Under the pieces are notes generated by a model. The model made no database searches, was not told where the DNA came from, and saw only the letters and a program-made list of their open reading frames with translations. A stretch of 64,000 nucleotides of DNA from Grifola frondosa (lineage: Eukaryota > Basidiomycota > Agaricomycetes > Polyporales > Grifolaceae), in assembly GCA_001683735.1 (NCBI GenBank), contig LUGG01000022.1:496001-560000 (forward strand), written 5' to 3'. Positions 54,481 through 64,000 of the stretch are shown here, piece after piece (position 1 is the first letter of the stretch; every line of letters begins with the position of its first letter). The translations under genes and the position numbers were made by a program.

Positions 54481-55608
54481 GCTGATAAGACTCGAACGGG
54501 ATCCGGACTAAAACCTATATAATAAAATCACACACACACACTCTCTCTGTATGCAAGGAGGTCGTAGCACGGATTGGAAGTTACGAGGAATGTTGCGAGT
54601 GGGCCTAACGGCTTCTCATCTTGGTTCCGAATGCAAAGTGTGAACACGAATGTAGATATGAAGGGATGGGGAATGAAACTCAGCAAAGGGGATGCAAGGA
54701 TAACTCAGCTCTATTCGCGACGGTGTGAGGTCGAACGCGAGGCTCACACGAACTCCTTGTGCTTCTCGGAAATGCAGTCGCAGTACTTTGGAAATGCAGT
54801 CGCAGTCACAGTGTAAAAATGCAATCGCAGTGAGGAAATGCAGTCGCAGAATAACTTGGGGTAGACGCAGTGTGAGACGAGGGTGCGATGCGAAGGCAAT
54901 CGCGATGAGTCGCAGTGCTGGAACTGTGCTCTGAACTCGAGGGGAAAAACTTGTCTGAATTTGGTAAAGTAAGTACAGTGTATTTATCAACGAGTCCGAG
55001 TCCAAATCATGTGAAAATGGCTAGGAACGATCCTCGGAAACCCAAAGTAGGCGTAACCAAAAACACGAAGGAGAGGGTAATGACACGATGAGGCAAGGGA
55101 TTCGAATTGGGACATATTGAGGGGGCAGGGGAGGGACCAAACATGTAGGAGCACATACGAAACATGGCAACTACGGCTGAACCACTAGCCTTGCCTTATT
55201 TAGAAGGGAAAGGATTGCGATAGCCTCGGGAGTTGCAGCACGAATCCGATCGCTAGCACGATCTCGCCCTGGCCATGCGGACATACCTGGAATGGGCCCA
55301 AGTTCGTTGGGCTATTTCAGAACGATGTCGAATGGTCCTGGTGTCGTACGATGCAGTCCCCTTGCAGATCTGGCGAGATCGGGCCATCCGATCATGTTGT
55401 CCCGACAGTCTGGCTCGAGGAATCTCCTGATGTGCGACGTGAGCATGTGCCAATGCGAAGATACTCCATAGGATGGGAAGCCCTTGGCCTGATTAGGGAA
55501 CTCGATCCCATCATACTTGCGATAGCTGAGCTGAGTGGTATGTTCGCAGTCAGTTTGTCGCGATCGCGAAGAGAGCTGGACGCTCGCAGTCATCGCGTGC
55601 ATATCATT
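54481..55608. mobile_element. 1128-bp sequence inserted in the gypsy 3' LTR
   Basis: Exactly separates LTR bases 54 and 55. Starts GCTGATAAGACTCG, has TATATAATAAAA and a CA/CT microsatellite at 54510-54550, and several TCGCAGT words (54770-54930). No open frame looks like protein. No clear terminal inverted repeat or target duplication; CATC on the left and CATT on the right is the best candidate. Nature unknown. Confidence 0.7.
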
Positions 55609-55956
55609 ACGTTGATCACCTGCAAGATCAGGTGATAGGTAGAGGAACGAGTGTCATATTGATGACATTGATTGGTGAGCGGATGAGTAAGGCAGTATTG
55701 TGGGATAGTAACCATACGTGTACAAACGGACTTTGCTATTTAAGACTGGCTTTGCTACCTGGAACGTCAGCTCGTTCAACTTCATTGAACACTACACTTT
55801 CATTACCAGGTAAGCCTTGTATTTAGTTATGTACGATTATGCTAACTTTGTTGAACACTACGCTTTCATTACCAGCTTACGCTTACTGAAATCGTCATAT
55901 GAATGCCCACACCGGATAGTAAGCCTACTAGTCGCGGTTTTGGGTTATTCGTTACA
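55609..55956 (+). repeat. Gypsy 3' LTR, last 348 bp
   Basis: Matches bases 55-402 of the 5' LTR, starting ACGTTGATCACC and ending CGTTACA. 54 + 348 = 402, the same length as the 5' LTR. Followed by TTAAT. Confidence 0.9.
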
Positions 55957-55961
55957 TTAAT

Positions 55962-56306
55962 GTGATGTTACTCTGCACTCCTGCTATCATGAGCCTATGA
56001 TATGAAGTGTGAAAAGGCATGCATGTTAATCATAATGAGAGGTAATATGACTGAGTTGATACATGAGCATTTGATCAGTCAGGAGTGCAGTGTAATACTC
56101 TCAGTGATCCCAGTCATGTATGTAACATTAAGGCCAAGCTTCTGAACTACAAAAAACCTCTCTCTGGGTTTCATGATGTGACTGACTTGGCCAGAGCATA
56201 CTGCATGATTCAGAGCCTGTGTGTGTGGAACCATACCTATGACTGCTTCAATTTCCTTCACATTAATTGCAATCAACCTGTTCTGCTCTCGTCATGTAAC
56301 TGATAA
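55962..56306. other. Short unassigned spacer between gypsy and second CACTA
   Basis: 345 bp. An open frame at 56085-56303 is not recognisable. This would have adjoined the end of array 5 before the gypsy insertion. Confidence 0.35.
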
Positions 56307-56456
56307 CACTGTGCCATAGGAAGCATCTTGAAGAAGTGAATCCGGGTTACTGTATAACTTCACCATTGCAAGGGTGATAGCCTCCAGATGATTGTAGGGT
56401 TTCACTTGGAAGTAATACTGAACTTCACCAAAGTAGACCACCCCATTTTGATGGAT

Positions 56457-59215
56457 CTAACAAATTATAAATAATGCTGAAGCATGTGAAAAATGGGTGC
56501 TCACTTTAACATTCCTTGCTGCTCGTTCCTTGTCTGGCTGTTTCAGTGACTCCTTCCACATAGATTGAGCAATTTGCCCAGTTGGTAAGTGGAGACATGC
56601 CCAATGCCAAATTTCAGGTGTCCACTTTTCACTAGCTCCTGGAAAAAAACTTCTAATAATCCTGCTCTTCTCTTGGGGCATTTGTTGACATTTGAAATCT
56701 CTTGCATGAGAAGAACATAATCATCTCCAAGATCCAAAGAACCACATGGATAGTAGGGTAAACCCCGAGATGGGTCAAGGTTAGGAACCATAGCTTTAAG
56801 TGCATTGACCTGCACCCGTCGCACACTTCGCTGAGAGAGATTTGCATAAGGATTGGTGTGTTGCTTGATTTTGCTGCCCAGATCACCAAGCATATGTTCC
56901 ATAGGGAACTGAGTCATATACATTGGTGGACCTGTGCATGTCACCTGGTTGGCAAGATGAGAAAGTGCATGGAGACTTTGTCAGCAAAAGTGAAGGCAGC
57001 TGGCTTTTTGCTGATAATAGAACTTTTCAAATTCATAAATGAAGATGGCAAGTGCCTGCTTGGCTTGCTCCAATTTGCCATAGGTGATGAAGTGCTGATG
57101 AAGAGAATGAATGCTGTAAACAAGCTTGCAAAAATGTTGCCAATAGTGGAAGGGAAGGATGCCATAAAGGAGGCCAGGTGCAAGACCATAAATCCAGTTC
57201 AGATATTCAACAGCTTTGTATCCACTATTGATTTTCTCTGCAGGGTTATGAGGTGGGTGATCAAATGACCCTGGAAGATGTGGAGTAGCAGCTGCCACTT
57301 CTTGACCATGCAATGATCATAGTGTAGGATCTCTAAGAACTGCAAAATCCCAAGATCTGATATTGTCATTGTTATTGCAGAACATTGTTCCCCGCCAGAG
57401 GCTAACCGTGAGATCAGTGATGTTGAATGATGCAAGGTGCATGAGGTCAGCTGGAAATATGGCTGGAATGGAAAGATGTGTTAGTTGTATGATTTCGTCT
57501 CTCCCTCTTTCATATTTTTACTTTTCATCACAGTCACTTATTGCACCCTTTCCTAGCTATATCGTGTTACATTTACAGAGCCATATCTCTGTTATTCACT
57601 TCTCCACTGTGTCTTCATTCTTCAGCCACAGTTGGTGCCACTTTTCTATTTACTTCTGTTTACATTTTGCTCCATAGCATCTCCAGAGTCCGTCCTCTGC
57701 TGTTCTCCTTAGCAGCTCAACATGGACTCCAGTGTCTTATTCTATTGAGTGTGCTCCTGGCCCCCCAGCATTCACTTTTGGCTCTAATAAGACGATACCG
57801 TGAATCAAGGCCACTGAATATGAAAGGTTTGCATATTCCAATCTCCAAGCGACAAGGCTTGTAATTTTGCTCTGTGGACTCGCAAAGATATTTCAGATCT
57901 AACTCATATCTGTAATATATTTCTCAGCATAATATAATAAAAATACAAGCCTGCTTACCTTTCTGAAGTTTCTTTTAAGGATTCAGGTTGGACATTATAA
58001 ATATTGATATTGTCATGGTTTGAACCTGGAACATCTTGATCCAAAGGTTTGAGACAAGTGGAATAGTAGTGATTTCCATGCTCCTTTCTTCGACCTTTTT
58101 GCTGACACTTTAGCCTGCAACCATAAGCCTCAAAATGTCCCACCATTCCACTGATCATAGCCATAGCAGGACCGTCAGCAGTGGTCAAAGCTAAGAACAG
58201 ATGTGACTAGTATTTGCTCTTGATAAGAGCATCCCATAGCCAAAGACCTCCTTCATTTTGCAAGGCAGTGATGTGGTAAAGTCCAGGAAATAAGAATGAG
58301 TCCAGGTTTTTGGGCTTTGAAGGACCTGGAATAATGCCACCAGGTATATATATGCTCCTTGTAATGAGTGTCTAGGGCATAGTCAAGAACCATCCAGATA
58401 TACACCCAACAATCTGAAAGCTTGCTTTGATATAACTGAGCACCATCAACTGAGAACATGAGAACCATGTCCTCACATCGAATTCTGTTTCAGCTATAGC
58501 TTCCAGAATGTCAACACCATGAAAGAGATTGGTATACTCCTGGAGTTGGCCTGTATTTTGAATGGCGGTATTGCATCATCAGCGAGTTTTCCGGTGAATG
58601 ATGAAGCACCTGAAAATAAAATCCTGGAAGAATTGTATGAAACTACTGCTGAGATATTTTTTGACCTAGCTTGAGAGGATCATAACGAAGTTCTCCACAG
58701 TGAGGACATTTGTCCATCTCTGCAAAGGGTCCTGTATAGGCAAGACATGTGTTAACACACATATAAATGGCCATAGAATCAATCCCACTAAGGTCCCAGA
58801 TGACCCTTTTGATTTTGTCATGTGAGTAGATTTCGCAGGAGGGGTGATAGTGCATGAGAGCATCATGAACATCCATATAGGTTTGTTCAGAGGCATTGCT
58901 GATGGCCAAAAAGATGTCTAGGGAAAGACAGAGAATGGGGTCATCAATATCAAGTTCAGCCTCCTCTGAATTCTGCAAACGAAAAATATTCTGCTTGCTA
59001 AGACCACTTTTCTCGAGTTGAGCAGTCCTGAGCTGCTTCCTAAATTCCTTTGCAATGCAAATATCATCCACTTCAGATTTAATGTTCACCACTATAATTT
59101 CGATGGGATCTTCTTCATCATTTGAAACAGAGGTGTCTGCTTGATGGTCCTCCTGGGTTTGAGCAAAAATGCTGTGAATGTTGGCACTTGCTTCATTGAG
59201 ATCAAGCTTGGCAAG
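56457..59215 (-). pseudogene. Tnp2-type CACTA transposase remnant
   Basis: On the minus strand, 5' to 3': acidic leader LDLNEASANIHSIFAQTQED, then MYDVHDAL-like region and IYMCVNTCLAYTGPFAEMDK, CPHCGELRYD; further on VLMFSVDGAQLYQSKLSDCW, IPGGIIPGPSKPKNLDSFLF, ADGPAMAMISGMVGHFEAYG; after the solo LTR, AAATPHLPGSFDHPP, NPAEKINSGYKA, YGLAPGLLYGILP, and MEHMLGDLGSKIKQHTNPYA. These are Tnp2 family blocks of a clade different from the first element. Many stops and shifts. Confidence 0.82.
57479..57789 (+). repeat. Solo copia LTR inside the CACTA remnant
   Basis: 311 bp, TGTTAGTTGTATG to GGCTCTAATA, matching the LTR at 60101 throughout except for a 58-bp internal segment. Flanked by AGATG and AGACG, a 5-bp target duplication with one transition. 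It interrupts the transposase remnant. Confidence 0.88.
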
Positions 59216-60100
59216 CTATTGGACAATTAAGCAATAAAATAAAATTTTGAATAAACCATAAATCTCACCTTATCAATTGACATTTGGAATTCTGGACCAA
59301 TCATTTCCTTCTCTAGTAAGTCTTCTTCCTGCTATAGCATATGAATCAGAATTGTTTATATAAATCAATATATAAATACCCCATTGTCATCCTAATGCAA
59401 TACTTTTAAGTCACATCTCTCAATCATACATTTATCCAACTCTTACCTCATCATTTTGAGATTCATCTGTACTTTCTGAAAATTTTGGCTAAAATAAAAA
59501 TAAATATATGAATTAAAACTTTGTAGTGAAAGTAATCAATTGCCTCTGGCAAATCAATATTCATATTCCAAGATCTTGACCCATTGCTGCCTCCTTCTAT
59601 AATAACAACTTGTATATTAATTTATTGTGTCTACAAAACTACAAAAATTATTAAATACAAACATGAGTGGCACTCACCAATTGACCCGATCCAATAGTCG
59701 GATGTTCTGCAACACTTGTATCAGCAGCTCGGCGAGTTCCTCAAATTGAGCCTTGTCATTCCTCCCTGCCGGTATGGTTGAGATAATCTTGCCAAGTTGC
59801 TCTGCTGCAGTTGTTGTCAACTCAAAGGTGCTTGTGGCGACTGTGGGTACGGAGTGAGACTATGCCCCACAAACCTCTGCACTGCTCCTCACAGTTGCAG
59901 TGGTAGTTTCCGTCATCAGTTCGAGGCATTACAAAGAAGATGAAGGTAGCTAGCTATATTGAACTTGATGAGTTCATTGAGCTTGAACTTGAAAGTGACT
60001 ACATTGTCACATGTCATACTAGTCCACAACACTTCAATGCACTTTCAACGTGGTTGTCTTCATTTTAAATCTCCAATGCCGTTCACCCACAAGATGAAGC
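59216..60100. other. AT-rich tail of the CACTA remnant, no gene
   Basis: Minus-strand exon fragments of the transposase 5' region may extend to about 59900 (short open pieces between ATAAAT-rich introns). Nothing else recognised. Confidence 0.35.
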
Positions 60101-60469
60101 TGTTAGTTGTATGATTTCGTCTCTCTCTCTTTCGTATTTTCACTTTTCATTGCGGTCACTTATTGCGCCCTCTTCTAGCTATATCGTGTTCCATTTACAG
60201 AGCCATATCTCCGTTATTCACTTCTCCACTGTGTCTTCATTCTTCAGCCACAGTTGGTGCCACTTTCCTATTTACTCCTGTTTACATTTCGCTCCATAGC
60301 ACCTCCGGAGTCCGTCCTCTGCTGTTCTCCTTAGCAGCTCAACACGGACTCCAGGTGCGTAGTATATCCTCTCGATATCATGTTCTCCTTAGCAGCTCAA
60401 CACGGACTCCAGTGTCTTGTTCTATTGAGTGTGCTCCTGGCACCCCAGTATTCGCTTTTGGCTCTAATA
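60101..60469 (+). repeat. Copia 5' LTR with 58-bp internal duplication
   Basis: 369 bp, TGTTAG...CTAATA. A 32-nt word beginning TGTTCTCCTTAGCAGC occurs at 60323-60354 and again at 60381-60412; the solo copy at 57479 has it once. Confidence 0.88.
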
Positions 60470-60486
60470 GGTTATGAGCCCTGCGC
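60470..60486 (+). promoter_or_regulatory. Primer binding site, half initiator tRNA-Met type
   Basis: GGTTATGAGCCCTGCGC directly after the LTR is complementary to the anticodon arm and loop of eukaryotic initiator tRNA-Met (GCGCAGGGCUCAUAACC), not to the tRNA 3' end. Drosophila copia and yeast Ty5 use such cleaved half tRNAs. Confidence 0.8.
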
Positions 60487-60672
60487 TCTGACTGCTCCAT
60501 TTGCATTCTGGTCGATCCCCAGCTCTCATCTGCCTTCATCATCTCAAGATCGGACTTTCTACATCCTGTCTACACCTCCTATCACCCTCTGCTTCACTCA
60601 GATCTTTCTTGATCCCCTCTGATCTCTCCTGATCGCTTCCAATCACTGTCTACACCTCTGTTGCTGCTTCCC

Positions 60673-63600
60673 ATGTCTTCTGAGTCGACAAATCACATCA
60701 AACCTCTCACCAATGGCACCTACAACCAGTGGAGTGGAGAGATGCGTGCATATCTTCGCAGATTGGGGTATTGGGGGCTTGTGAGTGGTGCTGACGCTTC
60801 CACCACCGGATGAGGACATAGAGCGAAGGGAGTGGCTCAAGATGCAGTCTAAAGCAGCTGGTGAGATTTATCTGGCTGTTGCCCCTGAGCAGAGGACACA
60901 TTTTGGCGGAAAGGATGATGATCCTGTTGCAATGTGGGCTGCTCTCGAGGCTGCCCATGTTCTTCGTCGTCCTGGGCGCGTTTTAATGCCTATGACTCCC
61001 TCTTCTCCATCCGGAAGCTCGAGGATGAGTCCTTGCAGTCCCTTGTCACCAGAATCGAGGAATCCATGTGCTCCATCCAGAATCTTCGTCCCCCTGCCTT
61101 CACTCTCACCATGCTGGATGATGAGCTCGAGTCTATGGCCATGATTCGAGCCCTTCCTGCTGAGTACTCAATTTCATCTCTGCCCTCATGCTTCAGGACA
61201 AGCTCGACAAGTCCACCATCTTGCAGGCCTTCCAGACTGAGGAGCTCAACAGAACACGTCGTTCTGAGCCCTTACCTTCATCTTCCACTGCCCTCCTTGC
61301 TTCAGCATCCACCGGCCCACCTCCAAATGCGAATTTTGCGACAGGAAGGTCACACTCAGGCCCAGTGCTTCAAATTCGCTGAGCAAAGGCCAAGGCCACT
61401 GAACCTCGCAGCAAACAGCGCTCCGAACGCGCCAATAAGGCCCAGGAGTCGACAACACTCCCTCAGAAGTAAGGAGTTTGCTGGCAGTGCAAGTCTTCGT
61501 TCTCTTGACCCATCTGATCCTCTCTCGCCTCTGCAGTCGATGCTGATCGAATGGATTGCAGACACTGGGGCCACGTCTCATATGATGCCCCATCGCCACT
61601 GGCTTCGCAATTACGCCCCCTTCGCATTCCCATTCGTCTAGCAGATGATCAAGTGGTCTACTCAGCTGGAGTTGGCTCGGTGGTCTTTGGGCCGGTCATG
61701 GGAGGCAGGGAGGTTCGAGCCGTCGAGTTTAGCCGTGTTCTTCATGTCCCTGCGCTTAGAAACAATCTCCTCTCTGTCCTATTCCTCACCAAACATCGTG
61801 ATTTCTTCATCACCATTGGCAAGGACGCATGGACTTCACACACTCGAACCGGACGCTTTTCTGCGCCCCTATCAATGAGCACAACACTGCCTATCTTGCC
61901 GGCACCACTGTCCCTCTCACGGAATTTGCTCGACTGAGCTCGACATTGCCTCTTGACTTGTCTCTCTGGCATCGACGCTTCGCCCACCATCATCTTGCTG
62001 GTGTCAAGAAGCTTTCAATGATGCCTAGTTACTGGTATCGATTTGAAGTCGAACGCACTGCCGGATCCCATTTGCGAGCCATGTCTTTCGGGCAAGATGC
62101 ATGCCAACCCATTTCCTCCTTCACAGAATCGTCGCTCGGAATGCGGATTTCTCGTCCACTCTGATGTCCACCCTGTCCCTGTGCGCACCCACTCCGGGTA
62201 TCGCTATTGGGTCCTATTCGTCGACGATTATTTCCGTTTCCGCGTTGTTTACCTGCTGAAATCGAAGGATCAAGTGTTTGCTGCATTCAAAGCCTATTAT
62301 GCTTGGATCAAGATGCAAACCGGGCAGAAAGTCAAAGCGCTTCGTGATGACAAGGGTGGGGAGTACATTTCTAATGAGTTCAATGACTTCTGCACTACCC
62401 ACGGTATTGAGCGACAGCACTCGACATGCAATCACCCTCAGCAGAACGGATTGCGGAGCGCACCAATCGCATTCTCAGCGATGGTGTTACTGCAATGCTC
62501 GTGGAATCCACTTTACCTCTGCAGTTCTGGGGCGAAGCACTACTGTCTTATGTGCATGTCCTTAACCGTTTTCATCCTCTGTCCTCCCTAATGCTACACC
62601 CTTCGAACTCTGGTACAAGCGCAAGCCCGATGTCTCCCCTTCGCGTTTGGGGCTGTACTGCATATGTCATGTGCAGAAGGACAAGCGCTTCGCACTGGGC
62701 CCTCACATGCAGAAATGCATCTTCATTGGCTATCCGGAAGGTTACAAAGGTGGAAGTTCTTCAATCCGACTACAAGGCAAGTAATCATCTCTGAACGAGC
62801 AGAGTTTGATGAACGCTATTACCGCGGTTTGAAAAAGTCAACTTCTGCTTCTTCAGATTCCATCCCACCCCCTTCTTCTGTCCCTATCCTTCACATCGAT
62901 GCTCCAGTCCCACCACCTGTGCAAAATGCTCCTGCGCCCATTTCGGGGGGGAGAATGCTGTTATTCAAAATGCGCCCGCAGAAGCTCATGTCTTGCCACC
63001 TCCACCTGTCCCTCAAATCGAACCTGTTGTTGCCATTTGCCTGTTCCGGGTCCACCTCCTGTTCCTCCACCTATGCCCGAGCCTGCACCTGTGCCTATGC
63101 CTCTTCAAGCTGAAAATCTCGCTCCGGATGTTGTGCCTGTGCCAGATGTCCCTCTTGCCCAACGCCGTACACCTCGAAATCGAAAACCTCCTGGCCAGTG
63201 GTGGAAGCTCCCTTCACCCGCTCCCGCACCAGTCCCTGATCCGTCCCTGATCCCGCACCTCAGCCTGCACCACATGCGCCATACATCGAAAGGTCGAGGA
63301 TGAAGATGACATTGCAGAAGCAGCTAATGCAGCTCACTTTGTCTCGGATTCCGATCCTTTGAGTTATGCAGAAGCCATGCGACGTCCGGATGCGGACAAG
63401 TGGCGTGAAGCTATGGAGGAGGAGATTCGGGCACATCACACCAATGGGACATGGAAAGTCGTTGATCTCCCTTCGGGCAAGCGAGCCATTGGCAGCAAGT
63501 GGGTTTTTCACCTCAAGCGCAAAGCTGATGGTTCTATCGAGCGTTACAAGGCCCGTCTCGTTGCAAAGGGCTTTTCCCAGCATCCAGGCTTCGAGTACAC

Positions 63601-64000
63601 CGAGATCTTTGCCCCCACCATTCGCATGGCCAGTATCCGCTCTGATTCTCGCTATGGCTGGCCTCGAGGATCTTCACATGCGCTCCATCGACATATCCCA
63701 TGCTTTCATCAATGGCGACCTTGACGAGGAGATCTACATGAAGTTGCCGGAAGGCTTTCCCCACGACCTTCATGCAGTTGCTCTACTCTTGAAGTCACTT
63801 TATGGTCTCAAGCAGGGTGCTCGGATGTGGAACAAGAAGCTGCATGCTGTGCTCGAGAAGATGGGTTTCAAATGCATCAGATCTGACCCGGGTGTCTATG
63901 TCTATGAGCGAGGTGAAGTGCGCATCATTATGCCTATCTATGTCGATGATATAACTGCTGTTTCGCGCTCGACCAAGGCTTTGGATGACTGTCGAGGAGC
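60673..64000 (+). pseudogene. Copia gag-pol polyprotein remnant
   Basis: ATG 60673 gives NGTYNQWSGEMRAYLRRLGY (gag DUF4219-like) then a frame change. Next LPPPDEDIERREWLKMQS and DDPVAMWAALEA (UBN2-like). Protease WIADTGATSHMMPHRHW at 61552. GAG-pre-integrase LSLWHRRFAHHHLAGVKKL. Integrase with CEPCLSGKMHA, WVLFVDDYFRF, DDKGGEYIS and HSTCNHPQQNG in mixed frames. Pro-rich linker, then RT: DADKWREAMEEEI, WKVVDLPSGKRAIGSKWVF, RYKARLVAKGFSQ, and YVDDITAVS near 63940, so the RT active-site Asp pair is intact. At least eight frame changes. Runs off the window. Confidence 0.88.

Larger units (their letters stand above)
47188..55961 (+). mobile_element. Ty3/gypsy chromodomain LTR retrotransposon with TTAAT target duplication (inactivated)
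   Basis: TTAAT at 47188-47192 and 55957-55961 brackets the element. LTRs start TGTAACA and end CGTTACA, 402 bp each. Order: 5' LTR, self-primer site, an extra ORF, gag, protease, reverse transcriptase, RNase H, integrase with chromodomain, polypurine tract, 3' LTR split by a 1128-bp insert. Domain order (RT and RNase H before integrase) and the chromodomain place it in the chromovirus/Metaviridae-type fungal elements. LTR copies differ at about 16 of 402 positions by eye, nearly all transitions. Five in-frame TGA stops, one frameshift and altered catalytic residues make it dead. Confidence 0.93.
56307..60100 (-). mobile_element. Second CACTA element, decayed, minus-strand genes
   Basis: Left terminus CACTGTGCCAT at 56307 is like that of the first element, and the next 150 bp have GTGAA/TTCAC words. 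Contains a minus-strand Tnp2-type transposase remnant and a solo copia LTR. The opposite terminus was not found before the copia element at 60101; it may have been displaced beyond that element or lost. Confidence 0.7.
60101..64000 (+). mobile_element. Ty1/copia LTR retrotransposon, 5' part, degraded (continues off window)
   Basis: 5' LTR 60101-60469, primer site 60470, gag-like region from 60673, protease, integrase, then RT up to the window end. The order integrase before RT defines copia. Only the 5' LTR is inside the window. Confidence 0.93.

Noticed and set aside
44440..55040. TCGCAGT-word zones at 44440-44760 and 54770-54930 as copies of one element
   Set aside because: Shared words are short and order differs; no continuous alignment could be made by eye.

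Overview
The window is nuclear DNA of a filamentous basidiomycete, most likely an Agaricomycete. Its genes are dense and carry many short introns (mostly 42-65 nt) bounded by GT-AG, with two likely GC-AG cases. The gene set is fungal: an ML/TRP-like membrane protein, a Clr4/DIM-5 type H3K9 methyltransferase, a Kic1/Nak1-type GCKIII kinase and a CLIP-170 with C-terminal zinc knuckles. The repeats are basidiomycete-type CACTA/Tnp2, chromodomain Ty3/gypsy and Ty1/copia elements.

Positions 1-35024 are a gene-rich arm. In order: an SRPK-like kinase running off the left edge (-), a TRP-like membrane protein (+), the H3K9 methyltransferase (+), the MGS1/WRNIP1 ATPase (-), pyroglutamyl peptidase I (+), APS kinase MET14 (+), a GCKIII kinase (-), eIF2B gamma (+), eIF3c (-), an OM14-like mitochondrial membrane protein (-), trans-3-hydroxy-L-proline dehydratase (-), CLIP-170 (-), mitochondrial ribosomal protein bL34m (+) and a CLASP_N/TOG protein (-). 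Two themes stand out: convergent translation-initiation genes (eIF2B gamma and eIF3c), and two microtubule plus-end proteins (CLIP-170 and CLASP-like) on either side of bL34m. Joining exons by phase gives whole codon counts for most genes. Five otherwise conserved genes are broken by single-base indels, mostly in G/C runs, which suggests residual assembly indels.

Positions 35025-64000 are a repeat-rich arm with no intact host gene that I recognise. It holds a MITE-like element; a 5.09-kb CACTA element with a 3-bp target duplication that splits an older reading frame; five arrays of one minisatellite family, some flanking exons of a G-alpha pseudogene; and a foldback element with two 405-bp arms. 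There is also a complete but inactivated Ty3/gypsy chromodomain retrotransposon with 402-bp LTRs, a TTAAT duplication and an apparent Tf1/sushi-like self-primer; a 1128-bp sequence sits inside its 3' LTR. Further right are a decayed CACTA on the minus strand that contains a solo copia LTR, and a degraded copia element, running off the right edge, whose primer site matches the anticodon half of initiator tRNA-Met. In-frame stops in the elements are almost all TGA, as expected from C-to-T decay of CGA codons.

All calls come from reading motifs and splice signals by eye. No alignment or database search was run.
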